Assembly (NCBI RefSeq): GCF_005845365.1 | Contig: NZ_CP040509.1 | Location: 310,001 to 374,000 of the forward strand | DNA length: 64,000 nt | Direction: 5' to 3' | From: Rhodoluna limnophila | Lineage (GTDB): Bacteria; Actinomycetota; Actinomycetes; Actinomycetales; Microbacteriaceae | Shown here: in pieces, positions 45,606 to 55,410 of the stretch | How the letters are laid out: every line of letters starts with the position of its first letter | How positions within the stretch are numbered: position 1 is the stretch's first letter | Notes under the pieces: generated by a model | Database searches by the model: none | What the model was told of the DNA's origin: nothing | What the model saw: the letters and a program-made list of their open reading frames with translations, nothing else | Translations under genes and position numbers: made by a program

Positions 45606-46379
45606 GTGTTTGATTGGTTTAAACGAATTCGCACGGGTGCCCGCAAGTTTGCGTTGCCGCCTCGTGAAGAGCGCGCCGCCCGCAATACCGGTGAGGTAAA
45701 CCTAAAGCCGTACACCCCAGATGCCAAGGCTTTTCTTGGTCAGTTGGCATACCTTCAGTTGAGCCAATTTGAGATTTTGACCAGTGAACTCAAGTATTCG
45801 CCAAACACTCAGTACAAGGCAGAGCTTGGTGAAGCCGCCGCAAAAAGTTTTGAAAAGTACCGCTCCATTGCCAAGAAGATTGCTGCTCAGGGCATAGATC
45901 CGACCGATGCAATGGACCCTTTTGTTGAACGAATCGAGATGTTTCACTCCCGAACCAACGGACTCGACTGGTACGAAAGCGTCATCAAGGTCTACCTAGT
46001 TTCGGGTCTTCTCGATGACTTCTATCGCCGATTGGCAGTAGGTCTTGACCCGCTATTGCGGGCGGATGTTGAAAAGGCTTTGAGTGACAAAAAGTTTGAG
46101 CAGTTTGCCAAGCGCGTGCTGCTGGAATCGATGCAAAAGGACCCAACCCTAGGTTCGAGGCTTGCACTTTGGGGTCGTCGACTTATGGGTGACGTGCTTC
46201 TCGAGCTTCGTGCTGCCTTTGACAACCGCAAGCTGGCGGGTGTGGCCAAGTCCAAGAAGCTAACTCTCGAAGAAGAGCGTGCAGTAAACCTGGCTTCTTA
46301 CTCGAAGCTGGAACCACTGATTACTGAGTTGATCGGTGCCCACACCGTTCGCATGGATGCGCTTGGGCTAACCGCCTAA
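45606..46379 (+). CDS. Ferritin-like fold (MiaE-like) protein
   Basis: 257 residues from GTG 45606. In-frame ATGs at 45585 and 45588 are alternatives, but both lie before the -10 candidate. The helical bundle has candidate metal-binding residues in LQLSQFEILTSELKYSP, and in the later helices (VERIEMFHSRT, ELIGAHTVRMDALG). The family is the actinobacterial ferritin-like fold group related to tRNA hydroxylase MiaE. The ExxH spacing of true MiaE is not obvious to me, so the reaction is left open. It is divergent from the DEAD helicase, an arrangement seen in related genomes from memory. Confidence 0.75.
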   Translation: MFDWFKRIRTGARKFALPPREERAARNTGEVNLKPYTPDAKAFLGQLAYLQLSQFEILTSELKYSPNTQYKAELGEAAAKSFEKYRSIAKKIAAQGIDPTDAMDPFVERIEMFHSRTNGLDWYESVIKVYLVSGLLDDFYRRLAVGLDPLLRADVEKALSDKKFEQFAKRVLLESMQKDPTLGSRLALWGRRLMGDVLLELRAAFDNRKLAGVAKSKKLTLEEERAVNLASYSKLEPLITELIGAHTVRMDALGLTA

Positions 46380-46421
46380 TCCCTGAACAAAACAAGGCCA
46401 AGCGGCTTTAAGTTTGAGCTT

Positions 46422-46691
46422 TTAGCTGCGGGACTTTGCAATCTGGCGACCGCCAAAGTACATGGCTGCAGGCATGCCCAACATCACGATGATCCAAATC
46501 CATGGTTCGTCATAGTGCATGCCTGACCAAGTCAAAATTGCCCAGAGCAAACTGCCCGAGACAATGGCAAGACCGGTTGGCACCAGTGAACCGAAGTTCT
46601 CATTGGTGAGGTTTACATACGGTGCAACCAGGCCCAAAATTAGGCCGTAAACCACGATGAAGGCAACGCATAGCAGGGTAATCGGATCCAT
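46422..46691 (-). CDS. Small membrane protein, uncharacterised
   Basis: 89 residues with three hydrophobic segments (about 3-25, 36-55 and 63-82). I recognise no family. Its ATG shares one base with the DUF3107 stop (TAATG), so the two are co-translated. The chain ends in GGRQIAKSRS, a basic tail expected on the cytoplasmic side. Confidence 0.7.
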   Translation of the reverse strand: MDPITLLCVAFIVVYGLILGLVAPYVNLTNENFGSLVPTGLAIVSGSLLWAILTWSGMHYDEPWIWIIVMLGMPAAMYFGGRQIAKSRS

Positions 46692-46915
46692 TAGGCGATG
46701 AACCCAACTCGACGAGTTTCTTCAGCACCAATCTCAACGTAGGCAAGAGATTCGGCTGGAACGACAAACTGACGGCCCTTGTTGTCAGAAAGCTTCAGAA
46801 CCTTGGCACCAGACTCTAGACAGGCTGAAACAACTGCCTCTACCTCACTGGCAGTTTGTGCCGATTCAAAGCTGAGCTCACGCGGGCTATTTTTGATGCC
46901 GATTCTGATGTCCAT
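46691..46915 (-). CDS. DUF3107 family protein
   Basis: 74 residues. MDIRIGIKNSPRELSFESAQ, a central KVLKLSDNKGRQFVVPAESL and the end EIGAEETRRVGFIA match DUF3107, a small actinobacterial family that binds no known partner. An AAAGG SD precedes the ATG. It is translationally coupled to the downstream membrane protein and is divergent from the adnA gene 56 bp away. In related genomes it sits near the DEAD helicase and ferritin-like genes, as it does here. Confidence 0.88.
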   Translation of the reverse strand: MDIRIGIKNSPRELSFESAQTASEVEAVVSACLESGAKVLKLSDNKGRQFVVPAESLAYVEIGAEETRRVGFIA

Positions 46916-46971
46916 TTAAGGCCTTTCATCTACTCCCATTAGATTACGACACCGATAAGACATGTGAGGTC

Positions 46972-49900
46972 GTGGACTCACTTTTTACTGGAATGTCAGG
47001 GCTGCAGGGTAGTTTTGACCTCGTGAAAATTTCTACCGTTTATGGCTCGCCTGGATCAGGCAAAACCACAGCGGTCGAGGCAGCGTTTATGCGCGGCATC
47101 GCATCCGGTTTGTCTGCCGACCAGGTGCTGGTTCTGGCCGCCACCCGCGAGTCTGCCAACACACTCCGAGACTCATTAGCCCTAAAACTTCAAGGCGCAG
47201 TATCTGGCTCTCTAGCAAGAACCGTGAGCTCTTTTGCCTTTGGTGTGATGCGCCAGGCAGCCGTGGCTGCTGGGCAAAAGTTGCCCGAGCTCATCAGCGG
47301 TAGTGAGCAGGACCGCCTGCTGGCGGAAATTATCGAGGCCCACTTGCTCGGCCTTGAGTCAACCTCGGCTGGCAATTTCGGCGATTGGCCAAAGCACATC
47401 ACGCCAACGGTGCTGGCTTTGAATGGCTTCAGAGCTGAGCTGCGAGACCTAATCATTATTTGCCTTGAGTATGGGGTTAGCCCAGATTCACTGGCCGCTA
47501 TTGGTCTTGATCAAAAGCAAGCGGTTTGGCCCGCTGCTGCGAATCTCTATCGGGAATACCTCTCCGCTGTTTCAGGGGCGGGATTCGAGCATCGGTTCGA
47601 CCCATCGCAATTGATTCGCTCGGCAGCCGACTGGCTTCAAAATAATCCTTGGCCAAAGCCCCTGCTTGACCTCAGGCTAATTCTGGTAGATGACGCCCAA
47701 GAACTAACCCCGGCAGCGGCTCATTTGATTCAACTCCTAACTCGTTCTGGCGCTGATCTGGCTTTATTCGGTGACCCCGATGCATCCACTTTGGGCTTTA
47801 GGTCTGCCGATGCCAGGGCTATGAGCGCCCTCGCTGACGCAGTTGCCACGTCCAACCAAACCACTGTTGAGGTAACCTTTTTGCCGCCTGGCGAGCGCGC
47901 CCAAGGCATCGCCAACGTGCTCGGCAAAGTGAGCAATCAAATTGAGACTGCCCGGGCCGGCCGTCAGCGTAAAGGGCTGCTTCGACCAGAGCCCGAAGCC
48001 TCGGCCGAAGGCGTTGAGGGGCAGGTTTTTCTCGACGAGCAATCCGAAATCTCATGGTTGGCACGCCGACTCCGAGAACTACATCTGTACGACAAAATCC
48101 AGTGGTCTCAGATAGCCGTGGTGGCCCGAAGTCAGGGCAACCTTCAGCAACTGGCCTCGGAGCTCTCCTACGAAAACATACCGGTCCGTTTGGTCTCTCA
48201 AAGCCCACTGAGAGATGAGTTTGGTTCGCGAGCATTGCTGCGATTCTGTTGGGTTGTCCTGACTCGTTCACCGATCACCATCGAACTAGCACTTGAACTG
48301 TTCACCTCGCCTTTGTGTGGTCTGGATTCACTCGGCCTGCGTCGACTGCGCCGGGCACTTCGCCGCGAGGAGTTGGCGGCTGAAGGGGCTAGAAATAGCG
48401 ACGAGCTCCTTGTTGCTTTGTTTGATGCCCCAGGTGCGCTCGCAGCACTCAAGGGCCCTGAAATCCGCAGAGTAGCCAGTTTTCTTGAAACTTTTTTTGC
48501 TGCTCAGGAGATCACCGAAGACCAATCGGCCAGCATCGAAGACCTCCTGTGGCTGGCCTGGTCGAGGTCAGGCCTAGATAAGTCCTGGCGTGAACTTTCT
48601 CGAGGAGTCGGTGAAGTTTCGGCTCAAGCCAACCGAAATCTTGACTCTGTGGTCGAGTTGTTCGCTGCCGCGAATCGGTATGTCGAGCGTCACCCGGGTG
48701 CCGAATCATTGGTCTTTGTTGAACAACAGTTAGCGCTGGGTCTTCCAGAAGACTCTTTGGCTCTAAATAACGAGCAGGCTGACCGCGTGAGCCTGATTAC
48801 ACCCGCTGCGCTCATCGGAAGGACCTTTGATGTGGTTGCACTTCCTCAGTTGATCGAGGGTGTGTGGCCAAATCTAAAGCCGCGATCTTCTCTCCTCGGA
48901 GCCACCGCACTGAGTTCGTTCTTGTCAGGCAAGATCGATTCAATTGAACAGGCGCAGCGGTCAGAACTTCCGGACGAGCTCAGGATGCTTTACAAATCCG
49001 TGGGTGCTTCCTACCGTCGCCTAATCATTTCAGCCACCGATTCTGAGGACAGGCAGATTTCGCAATTCGTGAGCTTGATGCTCGGCACTATCCCGACACC
49101 GATTGCGCACCGTGGTCACCAACTTTCTCTTAGGGGTTTGGTCGGTTCGCTGAGGCGGCAGTTGGCAACAGATCGGCCTTTGGCAGATCAGCAAAGTGCG
49201 GCAGTTGGGCTTGCTCGGTTGTCTCAGGCTGGAATACCGGGGGCAAATCCGGATAGTTGGTACGGGCTAAAACCAATCTCCACCACTGAGCCACTGATTG
49301 ACCTCGCCGACCCTGAGGCTCAGGTCTTTGTGCGACCCTCGCAACTTGAAAACTACCTAAAGTGCCCCTTGCACTGGTTTATCAATGCGCATGGTGGGTC
49401 CGATTCAACTTTTTCTGCGAATCTCGGAACACTACTTCACGAGGCCTTCGAATTGGCGACCGAAGTTACCGATGAAGCCTTGTGGAAGGTGGTTGATTCC
49501 AAGTGGCACAGCCTTAAATTTGAATCTGATTGGCTTGAGCAGGCAGGTCAGCGGCGGGCCAAGGCCATGGTCGCCAACCTCGTTCAGTACGCTCAGCAAG
49601 TGCGCGCGCAGGGCGGCCAGGTCGCCGGGGCAGAGATCGATTTCGAGTTTGAGCTGGGTCGGGCAAAAATTCGTGGTCAAGTCGATCGCCTAGAGGTTTA
49701 CCCTGACGGCAAGGTGTTCGTAGTGGACCTCAAAACCGGTGCCAAGCAGTTCACTGCCGCCGAGGCACAGAGTCACCCTCAGTTGGGGTTGTACCAACTC
49801 GCATATCAACACGGGGCCTTTGCAGACCTGCCTGGGCTGACAGAGGGTTCCCAGTTGGCGGGCGCCAAGTTGCTGTTGGTAAATGGCACGAAGCCCACCG

Positions 49901-50094
49901 AGAGGGTTCAAGAAAGTCTGGCCGAAAACCAGGAGCTGCAAAGTAACTTCGAGTCCCTGGTCGCCGAGGCAACCGAGGGCATGGCAATGGCCGATAAGTG
50001 GTTTGTTGCCGAGGTTGGCTCGCACTGCAGCAACGAAAACGAATTTGGAACCTGCCAAATTCACCTGACCAAGGCGGTGTCATTCGGTGGCTAA
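46972..50094 (+). CDS. adnA: AdnA-like helicase-nuclease subunit
   Basis: 1040 residues. A UvrD-like helicase part (about 1-740) has motif [17 protein letters not shown], a motif II of [10 protein letters not shown] and GDPDAS. A C-terminal RecB-type nuclease (about 790-1030) has [23 protein letters not shown] and the catalytic [10 protein letters not shown]. Motif VI, which normally carries an Arg in a VTRA-like context, reads [14 protein letters not shown], so ATP hydrolysis may be weak. With AdnB it should form the actinobacterial heterodimer that resects double-strand breaks. Only three Cys suit a possible Fe-S site (KCP, SHC, GTC). GTG start; the 3' end overlaps adnB by 8 bp. Confidence 0.86.
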   Translation: MDSLFTGMSGLQGSFDLVKISTVYGSPGSGKTTAVEAAFMRGIASGLSADQVLVLAATRESANTLRDSLALKLQGAVSGSLARTVSSFAFGVMRQAAVAAGQKLPELISGSEQDRLLAEIIEAHLLGLESTSAGNFGDWPKHITPTVLALNGFRAELRDLIIICLEYGVSPDSLAAIGLDQKQAVWPAAANLYREYLSAVSGAGFEHRFDPSQLIRSAADWLQNNPWPKPLLDLRLILVDDAQELTPAAAHLIQLLTRSGADLALFGDPDASTLGFRSADARAMSALADAVATSNQTTVEVTFLPPGERAQGIANVLGKVSNQIETARAGRQRKGLLRPEPEASAEGVEGQVFLDEQSEISWLARRLRELHLYDKIQWSQIAVVARSQGNLQQLASELSYENIPVRLVSQSPLRDEFGSRALLRFCWVVLTRSPITIELALELFTSPLCGLDSLGLRRLRRALRREELAAEGARNSDELLVALFDAPGALAALKGPEIRRVASFLETFFAAQEITEDQSASIEDLLWLAWSRSGLDKSWRELSRGVGEVSAQANRNLDSVVELFAAANRYVERHPGAESLVFVEQQLALGLPEDSLALNNEQADRVSLITPAALIGRTFDVVALPQLIEGVWPNLKPRSSLLGATALSSFLSGKIDSIEQAQRSELPDELRMLYKSVGASYRRLIISATDSEDRQISQFVSLMLGTIPTPIAHRGHQLSLRGLVGSLRRQLATDRPLADQQSAAVGLARLSQAGIPGANPDSWYGLKPISTTEPLIDLADPEAQVFVRPSQLENYLKCPLHWFINAHGGSDSTFSANLGTLLHEAFELATEVTDEALWKVVDSKWHSLKFESDWLEQAGQRRAKAMVANLVQYAQQVRAQGGQVAGAEIDFEFELGRAKIRGQVDRLEVYPDGKVFVVDLKTGAKQFTAAEAQSHPQLGLYQLAYQHGAFADLPGLTEGSQLAGAKLLLVNGTKPTERVQESLAENQELQSNFESLVAEATEGMAMADKWFVAEVGSHCSNENEFGTCQIHLTKAVSFGG

Positions 50095-53000
50095 TTTTAA
50101 GTACTCCGCAAATCAGGTCTACGCGGTGATCCGTCCCTACACGCTCACCCCAGAGCAGGCGGCTGCCGTCGAGGGAGCTAGCGTCAACTCGCCTGCGCTC
50201 GTGGTTGCCGGTGCTGGTTCCGGAAAAACCGAGCTCATGGCGGTCCGGGTTCTTTGGTTGGTAGCCAATCGGGTTGCACGACCAGAACAGGTTCTAGGGC
50301 TCACTTTCACCAGAAAAGCTGCCGCCGAACTCGGTAAAAGAATTTACGAAAGCCTGTTGAAACTGCGCGACACCGATATGTGGCCAGAGGATCTCGAGTA
50401 CGACTTCATTGCCCCAACAATTTCGACCTACAACGCGTACGCAAATAATTTGTTTCGTGAGAACGCGTTAGCGCTCGGGTATGAATCAGACGCCATACTG
50501 CTCACCGAAGCTGCAGCTTTTCAACTGGCACGTGAAGTCATCCTGAAACACGGGTCTGAAATTGACCTCCGCCTCAGCGATCTCGACGCCAGCCTGAAAT
50601 CGATTGTTGAATCGGTTCTCGCTCTGGCGCAGTCTATGAACGACAACCTAGTGCTCGCAGATCAAATAGAGGCGGTAATCGAAGCCGCAGCCTCCGCGCT
50701 AGCCGAACTGCCCCGAAAAGCCGGTTCATCCGACACCACACCGTATTCGTACATGCAGTCTCTGCTTCAGCCAATCATGGGCACCCCAACCATCGCCAAG
50801 TTGGCAGAAGCCTATGCTCGCGAGAAGCAGCTCCAGGGTTACGTTGATTACTCCGATCAAGTTGCCTTGGCAGAACGTGCGGTTCGCGAGGTTCCCGGCA
50901 TTATCGAACTCGAGCAGAGTAAGTTTCAGCAGGTTCTCCTCGATGAGTATCAAGACACCTCGTATCTTCAAACCAGGCTCCTGCAGGGGTTGTTTGCTGG
51001 CACATCGGTGTTTGCAGTTGGCGACCCAAACCAATCAATTTATGGCTGGCGTGGGGCCAGTGCCTCCAACCTCAAAAACTTCTACCGAGATTTCAATGCA
51101 CCGGATGGATCGGCCTGGTTCTCGCTTTCGACTTCGTGGCGCAATCCCCAGCAAGTTTTGAACCTTGCTAACCACCTGATTGGTGAACTCAAGGTCGTTG
51201 AACTCGCGCCGGCTCCAAACGCAGTCCTCGGTCAAGTGGAGGTCGATTTTCAGTCAGACCTTAAAGCTGAGGCACAAGCTGTTGCCCGTTGGCTGAAGCA
51301 AAATAGCAATCAGGATCAAACCTCAGCCCTTCTAATGCGCAAAAGAAGCCAAATGCATCTGTTTGTTGAGGCGCTGGAAGGTCAGGGGCTTGAAGTCGAA
51401 GTTGTGGGCCTTGGCGGTCTGCTTCAAATGCCAGAGATAGTCGACCTAGTTTCTGCGCTGAAAGTTATTCATAATCCGCTCGCCGGCACTCAGCTGATCC
51501 GTCTGCTGTCTGGGCCCCGATGGAGGCTCGGCGCAAAGGATCTTGAGCGCCTCCATCGTTACGCCACGAGACGTGCGCGACTTGATGATTCTTTGGTTGA
51601 GCGCCAGCGGGAGGGTCTAGCGCCGGAGGACGCAGTGTCAATTGTTGACGCTCTTGATCTTCTTCTAACGGAAAGAGAGCCGGAGAAAATCGGGTTCTCA
51701 GACCTTGGATTACCAAGATTGCTGGATGCCGCTCAGTTGCTTAGAAACCTTCGCCGCCAGACTGGGCTCTCCTTACCGGAATACGTGAGAGCAGTTGAGC
51801 AGGAGCTTTGGCTAGATATTGAGGTTGCAGCTAACCCTCGTAGGCATAACCCATTGGCCCATCTAAATGCCTTCTCCAACATTGTTTCGAGCTATTCCGC
51901 CAACAACCATCAGCCCCACCTTGGCGGGTTCATTGAATGGCTAGATTTTGCCGATCAGCGTGAACGTTTTGAAGTACCCACCAAAAACCCTGAGGCCGGT
52001 GTCGTGCAGGTTCTCACCATCCACGCAGCCAAGGGGTTGGAGTGGGACAACGTTGTGGTTGCCAATCTGGTTGAAGGTGACTTTCCAGGAGATGGCAAGG
52101 GCTCTTCGGGCTGGCTGGCATTTGGGCAACTTCCTTATCCGTTGCGCGGAGATCGCCACGAGCTTCCGGAGTGGAACTACGCACAGGTTGAAACCCAGCC
52201 TGATGCCAAAAGCTCGGTTGAGATTTTCAAGGAGTTGATGCGTCAGCACCAGTTGAAAGAAGAACTTCGGCTTATGTATGTGGCAGTAACCAGGCCAAAA
52301 TCAAGGCTTCTGCTCACAGGCTCATACTGGAAACCCGGAAACAAGAAGGTTCGAGAGCCATCCCGTTTTCTGAAGCAGGTAACCGAGATTTCCGGAATTT
52401 CTTTGCCTGAAAATCAGCACCAAGAAAATCCCCTTGAAGATCACGCCATGGTTGAGGCCTGGCCGCTTGATCCACTCGGAGAAAGACACCGTTTGGTGCT
52501 CGAGCGAGCCGAGAAGCTGACTCGTGAGGCTATAGAGGTCATTGAAAGAAATCCGGCTCAAGGGGCTTTGCAGGTGCAGAGTGACATCGACCTACTGCTC
52601 GGTGAACGTGACGCGGCTCTTGCCAGCGCTGACCGAGTTGAGGTTCCAATCAGAATCCCAGCCTCGAGGTTCAAAGATTACATTCTTGACTTCGAGGGTC
52701 TGGCTCAGCGACTTAAGCGCCCAATGCCATCACGTCCCTATCAGCAAACTCGAAATGGCACCTACTTCCACACCTGGGTAGAGGGGCAATTCAATTTGGC
52801 AACGTTGGGCGAATCCGAAACTTCAGTTGATGCAATCGATAGCGACTTTGCCAGCGAGTCGCTCGAAACACTAAAGGAAAATTTTGCTTCATCACGTTGG
52901 GCAAAGCTCAAGCCGATTGCAATTGAGCAAGAAATTCAATTGACAATGGCCGGCCACACATTTGTTTGCAAACTTGACGCAGTATTCGAGACTGAATCCG

Positions 53001-53242
53001 GGGTTGAAATTGTCGACTGGAAAACCGGAAAGGCTCCAAAAGATCAGGCCGATTTAGAAGCCAAAACCCTACAGCTGGCGCTCTATCGAATCGCGTATTC
53101 GAGATTCACCGGTCTGCCAATCGAGCAGATCTCAGTTGGTTTTTATTTCGTCTCGGACAACGTCGAAATTCGGCCCGAAAAGGTTCTTGACGAGGCGGAA
53201 CTACTTGAACTGTGGGGCCGGGCTACAAGCCAGAACTCTTAA
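50087..53242 (+). CDS. adnB: AdnB-like helicase-nuclease subunit
   Basis: 1051 residues. UvrD/Rep superfamily 1A motifs are complete: [16 protein letters not shown], Ia [76 protein letters not shown]. The C-terminal RecB-type nuclease has [14 protein letters not shown] and [13 protein letters not shown]. It is therefore the active motor of the pair, consistent with mycobacterial AdnAB, where AdnB drives translocation. GTG start inside the adnA 3' end. The 3' end overlaps the convergent APH-fold gene by 4 bp. Confidence 0.9.
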   Translation: MANFKYSANQVYAVIRPYTLTPEQAAAVEGASVNSPALVVAGAGSGKTELMAVRVLWLVANRVARPEQVLGLTFTRKAAAELGKRIYESLLKLRDTDMWPEDLEYDFIAPTISTYNAYANNLFRENALALGYESDAILLTEAAAFQLAREVILKHGSEIDLRLSDLDASLKSIVESVLALAQSMNDNLVLADQIEAVIEAAASALAELPRKAGSSDTTPYSYMQSLLQPIMGTPTIAKLAEAYAREKQLQGYVDYSDQVALAERAVREVPGIIELEQSKFQQVLLDEYQDTSYLQTRLLQGLFAGTSVFAVGDPNQSIYGWRGASASNLKNFYRDFNAPDGSAWFSLSTSWRNPQQVLNLANHLIGELKVVELAPAPNAVLGQVEVDFQSDLKAEAQAVARWLKQNSNQDQTSALLMRKRSQMHLFVEALEGQGLEVEVVGLGGLLQMPEIVDLVSALKVIHNPLAGTQLIRLLSGPRWRLGAKDLERLHRYATRRARLDDSLVERQREGLAPEDAVSIVDALDLLLTEREPEKIGFSDLGLPRLLDAAQLLRNLRRQTGLSLPEYVRAVEQELWLDIEVAANPRRHNPLAHLNAFSNIVSSYSANNHQPHLGGFIEWLDFADQRERFEVPTKNPEAGVVQVLTIHAAKGLEWDNVVVANLVEGDFPGDGKGSSGWLAFGQLPYPLRGDRHELPEWNYAQVETQPDAKSSVEIFKELMRQHQLKEELRLMYVAVTRPKSRLLLTGSYWKPGNKKVREPSRFLKQVTEISGISLPENQHQENPLEDHAMVEAWPLDPLGERHRLVLERAEKLTREAIEVIERNPAQGALQVQSDIDLLLGERDAALASADRVEVPIRIPASRFKDYILDFEGLAQRLKRPMPSRPYQQTRNGTYFHTWVEGQFNLATLGESETSVDAIDSDFASESLETLKENFASSRWAKLKPIAIEQEIQLTMAGHTFVCKLDAVFETESGVEIVDWKTGKAPKDQADLEAKTLQLALYRIAYSRFTGLPIEQISVGFYFVSDNVEIRPEKVLDEAELLELWGRATSQNS

Positions 53243-54375
53243 AAGAGTTCGTTGTCGGTCTTCTCCGGGAGTTCAATCGGTTTGGTTGCGTCGTCAACGT
53301 ACTCATCCTTCGCCAGGTCAATGACCTCGAGCTCATCGTCCTCGTCGGCGCTGATTGTTTCGACCTCGATCACTGAGTCTGCCTCAAAAACAGGCGCAAC
53401 CACAGCTTCTTCGTAGGTAATGGTTGTGATGGTCGTGGCTGAGGCAACTAGGCGGCCGACTGCACCGGTGCTCACATCATCGGCCAGAACAGCCAAGAGG
53501 CTGCTGGCGTCATCGATGATTTCTTGGTCATTTTTATTGAGGCCGTGCATCAGCCACCGAGCAAGTTCAATCTCGCTGTAGAGCGTCGCACGCTGTCGCA
53601 GCCCAGCGTCGACCACCGGGTGGTGTTGACGGTAAACATCCAGGATGCTGTCGCTTAGTTCGTGAATTCCAGTGCCCAAAATCCAAGCAAAATCTTCAGC
53701 CGGGTCACTAATTTTTAGTGAGCTCCACCCAAGAATTCCACTGACGCTTTCATCGAGCGCAAGCACGGTCTCGGTGTTGAGGCCACCGTGGACCACGGTC
53801 GGCTGAAAGCGGAACAAGCTGACATCTTCGAGTGCGTTTTCCCAACGCGAGAGCAGCACGGCTGGAATCTTGCCAGTTGAGGCCAGGCGGTCAAGCTCAG
53901 CGGTGCGGTTGCGAACGATTTCCGCCGCGTCATATTCGGCTAGGTGAGCTTCTTCGATGAGGTGGCGGTCAAGGTTATGAATCGCTGCAATGGCCTTGCC
54001 AATGCTGGTTGAAAGAGCAGTGTCGGCACCGACGGCAGAAATCTCGACCGGGTTGCCATAAACAAAGCTGAACACCAAAACGCGCGATCCGGATTCATCC
54101 TTGGTTTCGCCGACCAGATTGGTTACCTCAAAAGGAAGCGCCTGGCGCCCATTCTGGGTTAGCGCCTTGAGTGCGCGGAGTTCTACCTCGAGTTCTGCAC
54201 CGGCGGCTTGATTGTTAGCCACGCGAACCACATAGTGTTCACCGGTTGTTGCTGTTAGCAAAGCCGTATCAAAGGCACCGGTTCCCCCGGCCGAAAGGCT
54301 CTTTACCTGGTGAAAGTTAATGTTCGGGACAGCTGCTTTAGCTAGCGCCGCTAAAATCAAGGGAGATTTGGCCAT
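53239..54375 (-). CDS. APH/ChoK-fold protein with missing kinase residues (putative pseudokinase)
   Basis: 378 residues from the ATG 54373-54375, with TACCCT (54383-54388, minus) 7 nt upstream. The fold is that of aminoglycoside/macrolide phosphotransferases. The catalytic loop, normally HGD...N, reads [14 protein letters not shown], and the metal-binding IDW/DFG-like site reads [20 protein letters not shown]. Both Asp and the Asn are changed. ATP-dependent phosphotransfer is therefore unlikely, and resistance should not be inferred. The last ~55 residues form an acidic tail ([20 protein letters not shown]). It sits between adnB and nudC. Confidence 0.75.
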   Translation of the reverse strand: MAKSPLILAALAKAAVPNINFHQVKSLSAGGTGAFDTALLTATTGEHYVVRVANNQAAGAELEVELRALKALTQNGRQALPFEVTNLVGETKDESGSRVLVFSFVYGNPVEISAVGADTALSTSIGKAIAAIHNLDRHLIEEAHLAEYDAAEIVRNRTAELDRLASTGKIPAVLLSRWENALEDVSLFRFQPTVVHGGLNTETVLALDESVSGILGWSSLKISDPAEDFAWILGTGIHELSDSILDVYRQHHPVVDAGLRQRATLYSEIELARWLMHGLNKNDQEIIDDASSLLAVLADDVSTGAVGRLVASATTITTITYEEAVVAPVFEADSVIEVETISADEDDELEVIDLAKDEYVDDATKPIELPEKTDNELF

Positions 54376-54382
54376 GTGAAAA

Positions 54383-54388
54383 AGGGTA
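54383..54388 (-). promoter_or_regulatory. -10 element, leaderless APH-fold gene
   Basis: TACCCT reading leftward is 7 nt from the ATG at 54375. Confidence 0.45.
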
Positions 54389-54444
54389 GAAGAAAATTTC
54401 TCGAACGCCCCGCATCGCCACGCGAATCTAGACAGAGAGCCCAA

Positions 54445-55410
54445 ATGGATCAGTTGCTAAACCTGCCGATGGCACGCACTGCGATTGATCGTGACTATCT
54501 AGCGCGCGTTCAGCCGGGCCTCTTTGAAAATCTTGCGTCTACTCACTCGACCCGCTACCTGCTAATCAATCGTGGAAGAGTGCTTCTGGACGGACCGGCC
54601 GACCAGGCTCAGCCGCGCCTTCACCTAGTTGAGCGACCGATACAGGTTGAGCCGATTGTTGAGGTTTATTTGGGTCGTTCAGAGGTTGCCGAACAGTCAA
54701 TAGAAGCTGGGGCGGCTGTCGTGCTTTGGGTAGTTGAAGACAGCACGGCTGATGCAATTTCTTCAGACGGTTGGCATCAATTGAGGCGCACGGGTGCGGG
54801 TCTTTCAGCACTGCACGCGGGGCTTTACACGCAGGCTTTAGCGCTCTCAAATTGGCATGCAACGCATCAGTTCTGCCCAAGATGCGGAACTTTGACCAAC
54901 ATCGATCAAGCCGGTTGGGTCCGCGTTTGCCCGCAAGATTCGCACCAGGTTTTTCCTCGCACCGACCCAGCCATCATCGTTTCAGTCATTGATCAACACG
55001 ACCGAATTCTGCTTGGCTCGCAGGGCATTTGGGAAGACAACCGTTGGTCCATCCTGGCCGGATTTGTTGAACCCGGTGAATCGCTTACCGCAGCCGTACG
55101 CCGCGAAATGTTCGAAGAAGCCGGAGTCCGCGTTGTTCAACCGGAGTATCTCGGTAGTCAGGCTTGGCCCTTCCCTTACTCGCTAATGGTTGGCTTTACC
55201 GCCAAAGTCGATCCTGCATTTGCCGATGCTGACTTGGCGCCCGATGGTGATGAGATTGAAAAGTTGCGCTGGTTTAGTCGTGCCGACATCGAGGCTGAGG
55301 CAAGTTCGTTGCTGCTTCCGGGGCGCATGAGCATCTCTCGCGCAATTATCGAGCACTGGTACGGATCAGAGATTGTCTCGGCAACAGAGTTGGGTCAAAT
55401 TGGATCCTGA
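54445..55410 (+). CDS. nudC: NAD+ / NADH diphosphatase (Nudix)
   Basis: 321 residues from ATG 54445; a longer GTG start at 54376 adds a basic, unconserved stretch. The zinc ribbon is FCPRCG followed by VCPQDSHQVFPRTDPA, where the fourth Cys is replaced, as I recall for actinobacterial NudC. The Nudix box is GFVEPGESLTAAVRREMFEE-AGV, and the NADH-specific motif is GSQAWPFPYSLMVGF. It cleaves NAD(H) and may remove NAD caps from RNA. TAGACA (54429-54434) lies 10 nt upstream. The 3' end overlaps the helicase gene by up to 38 bp. Confidence 0.92.
   Translation: MDQLLNLPMARTAIDRDYLARVQPGLFENLASTHSTRYLLINRGRVLLDGPADQAQPRLHLVERPIQVEPIVEVYLGRSEVAEQSIEAGAAVVLWVVEDSTADAISSDGWHQLRRTGAGLSALHAGLYTQALALSNWHATHQFCPRCGTLTNIDQAGWVRVCPQDSHQVFPRTDPAIIVSVIDQHDRILLGSQGIWEDNRWSILAGFVEPGESLTAAVRREMFEEAGVRVVQPEYLGSQAWPFPYSLMVGFTAKVDPAFADADLAPDGDEIEKLRWFSRADIEAEASSLLLPGRMSISRAIIEHWYGSEIVSATELGQIGS

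Noticed and set aside
53239-54375. Aminoglycoside or macrolide resistance kinase
   Set aside because: The catalytic Asp and Asn and the metal Asp are missing, so a resistance call is not supported.
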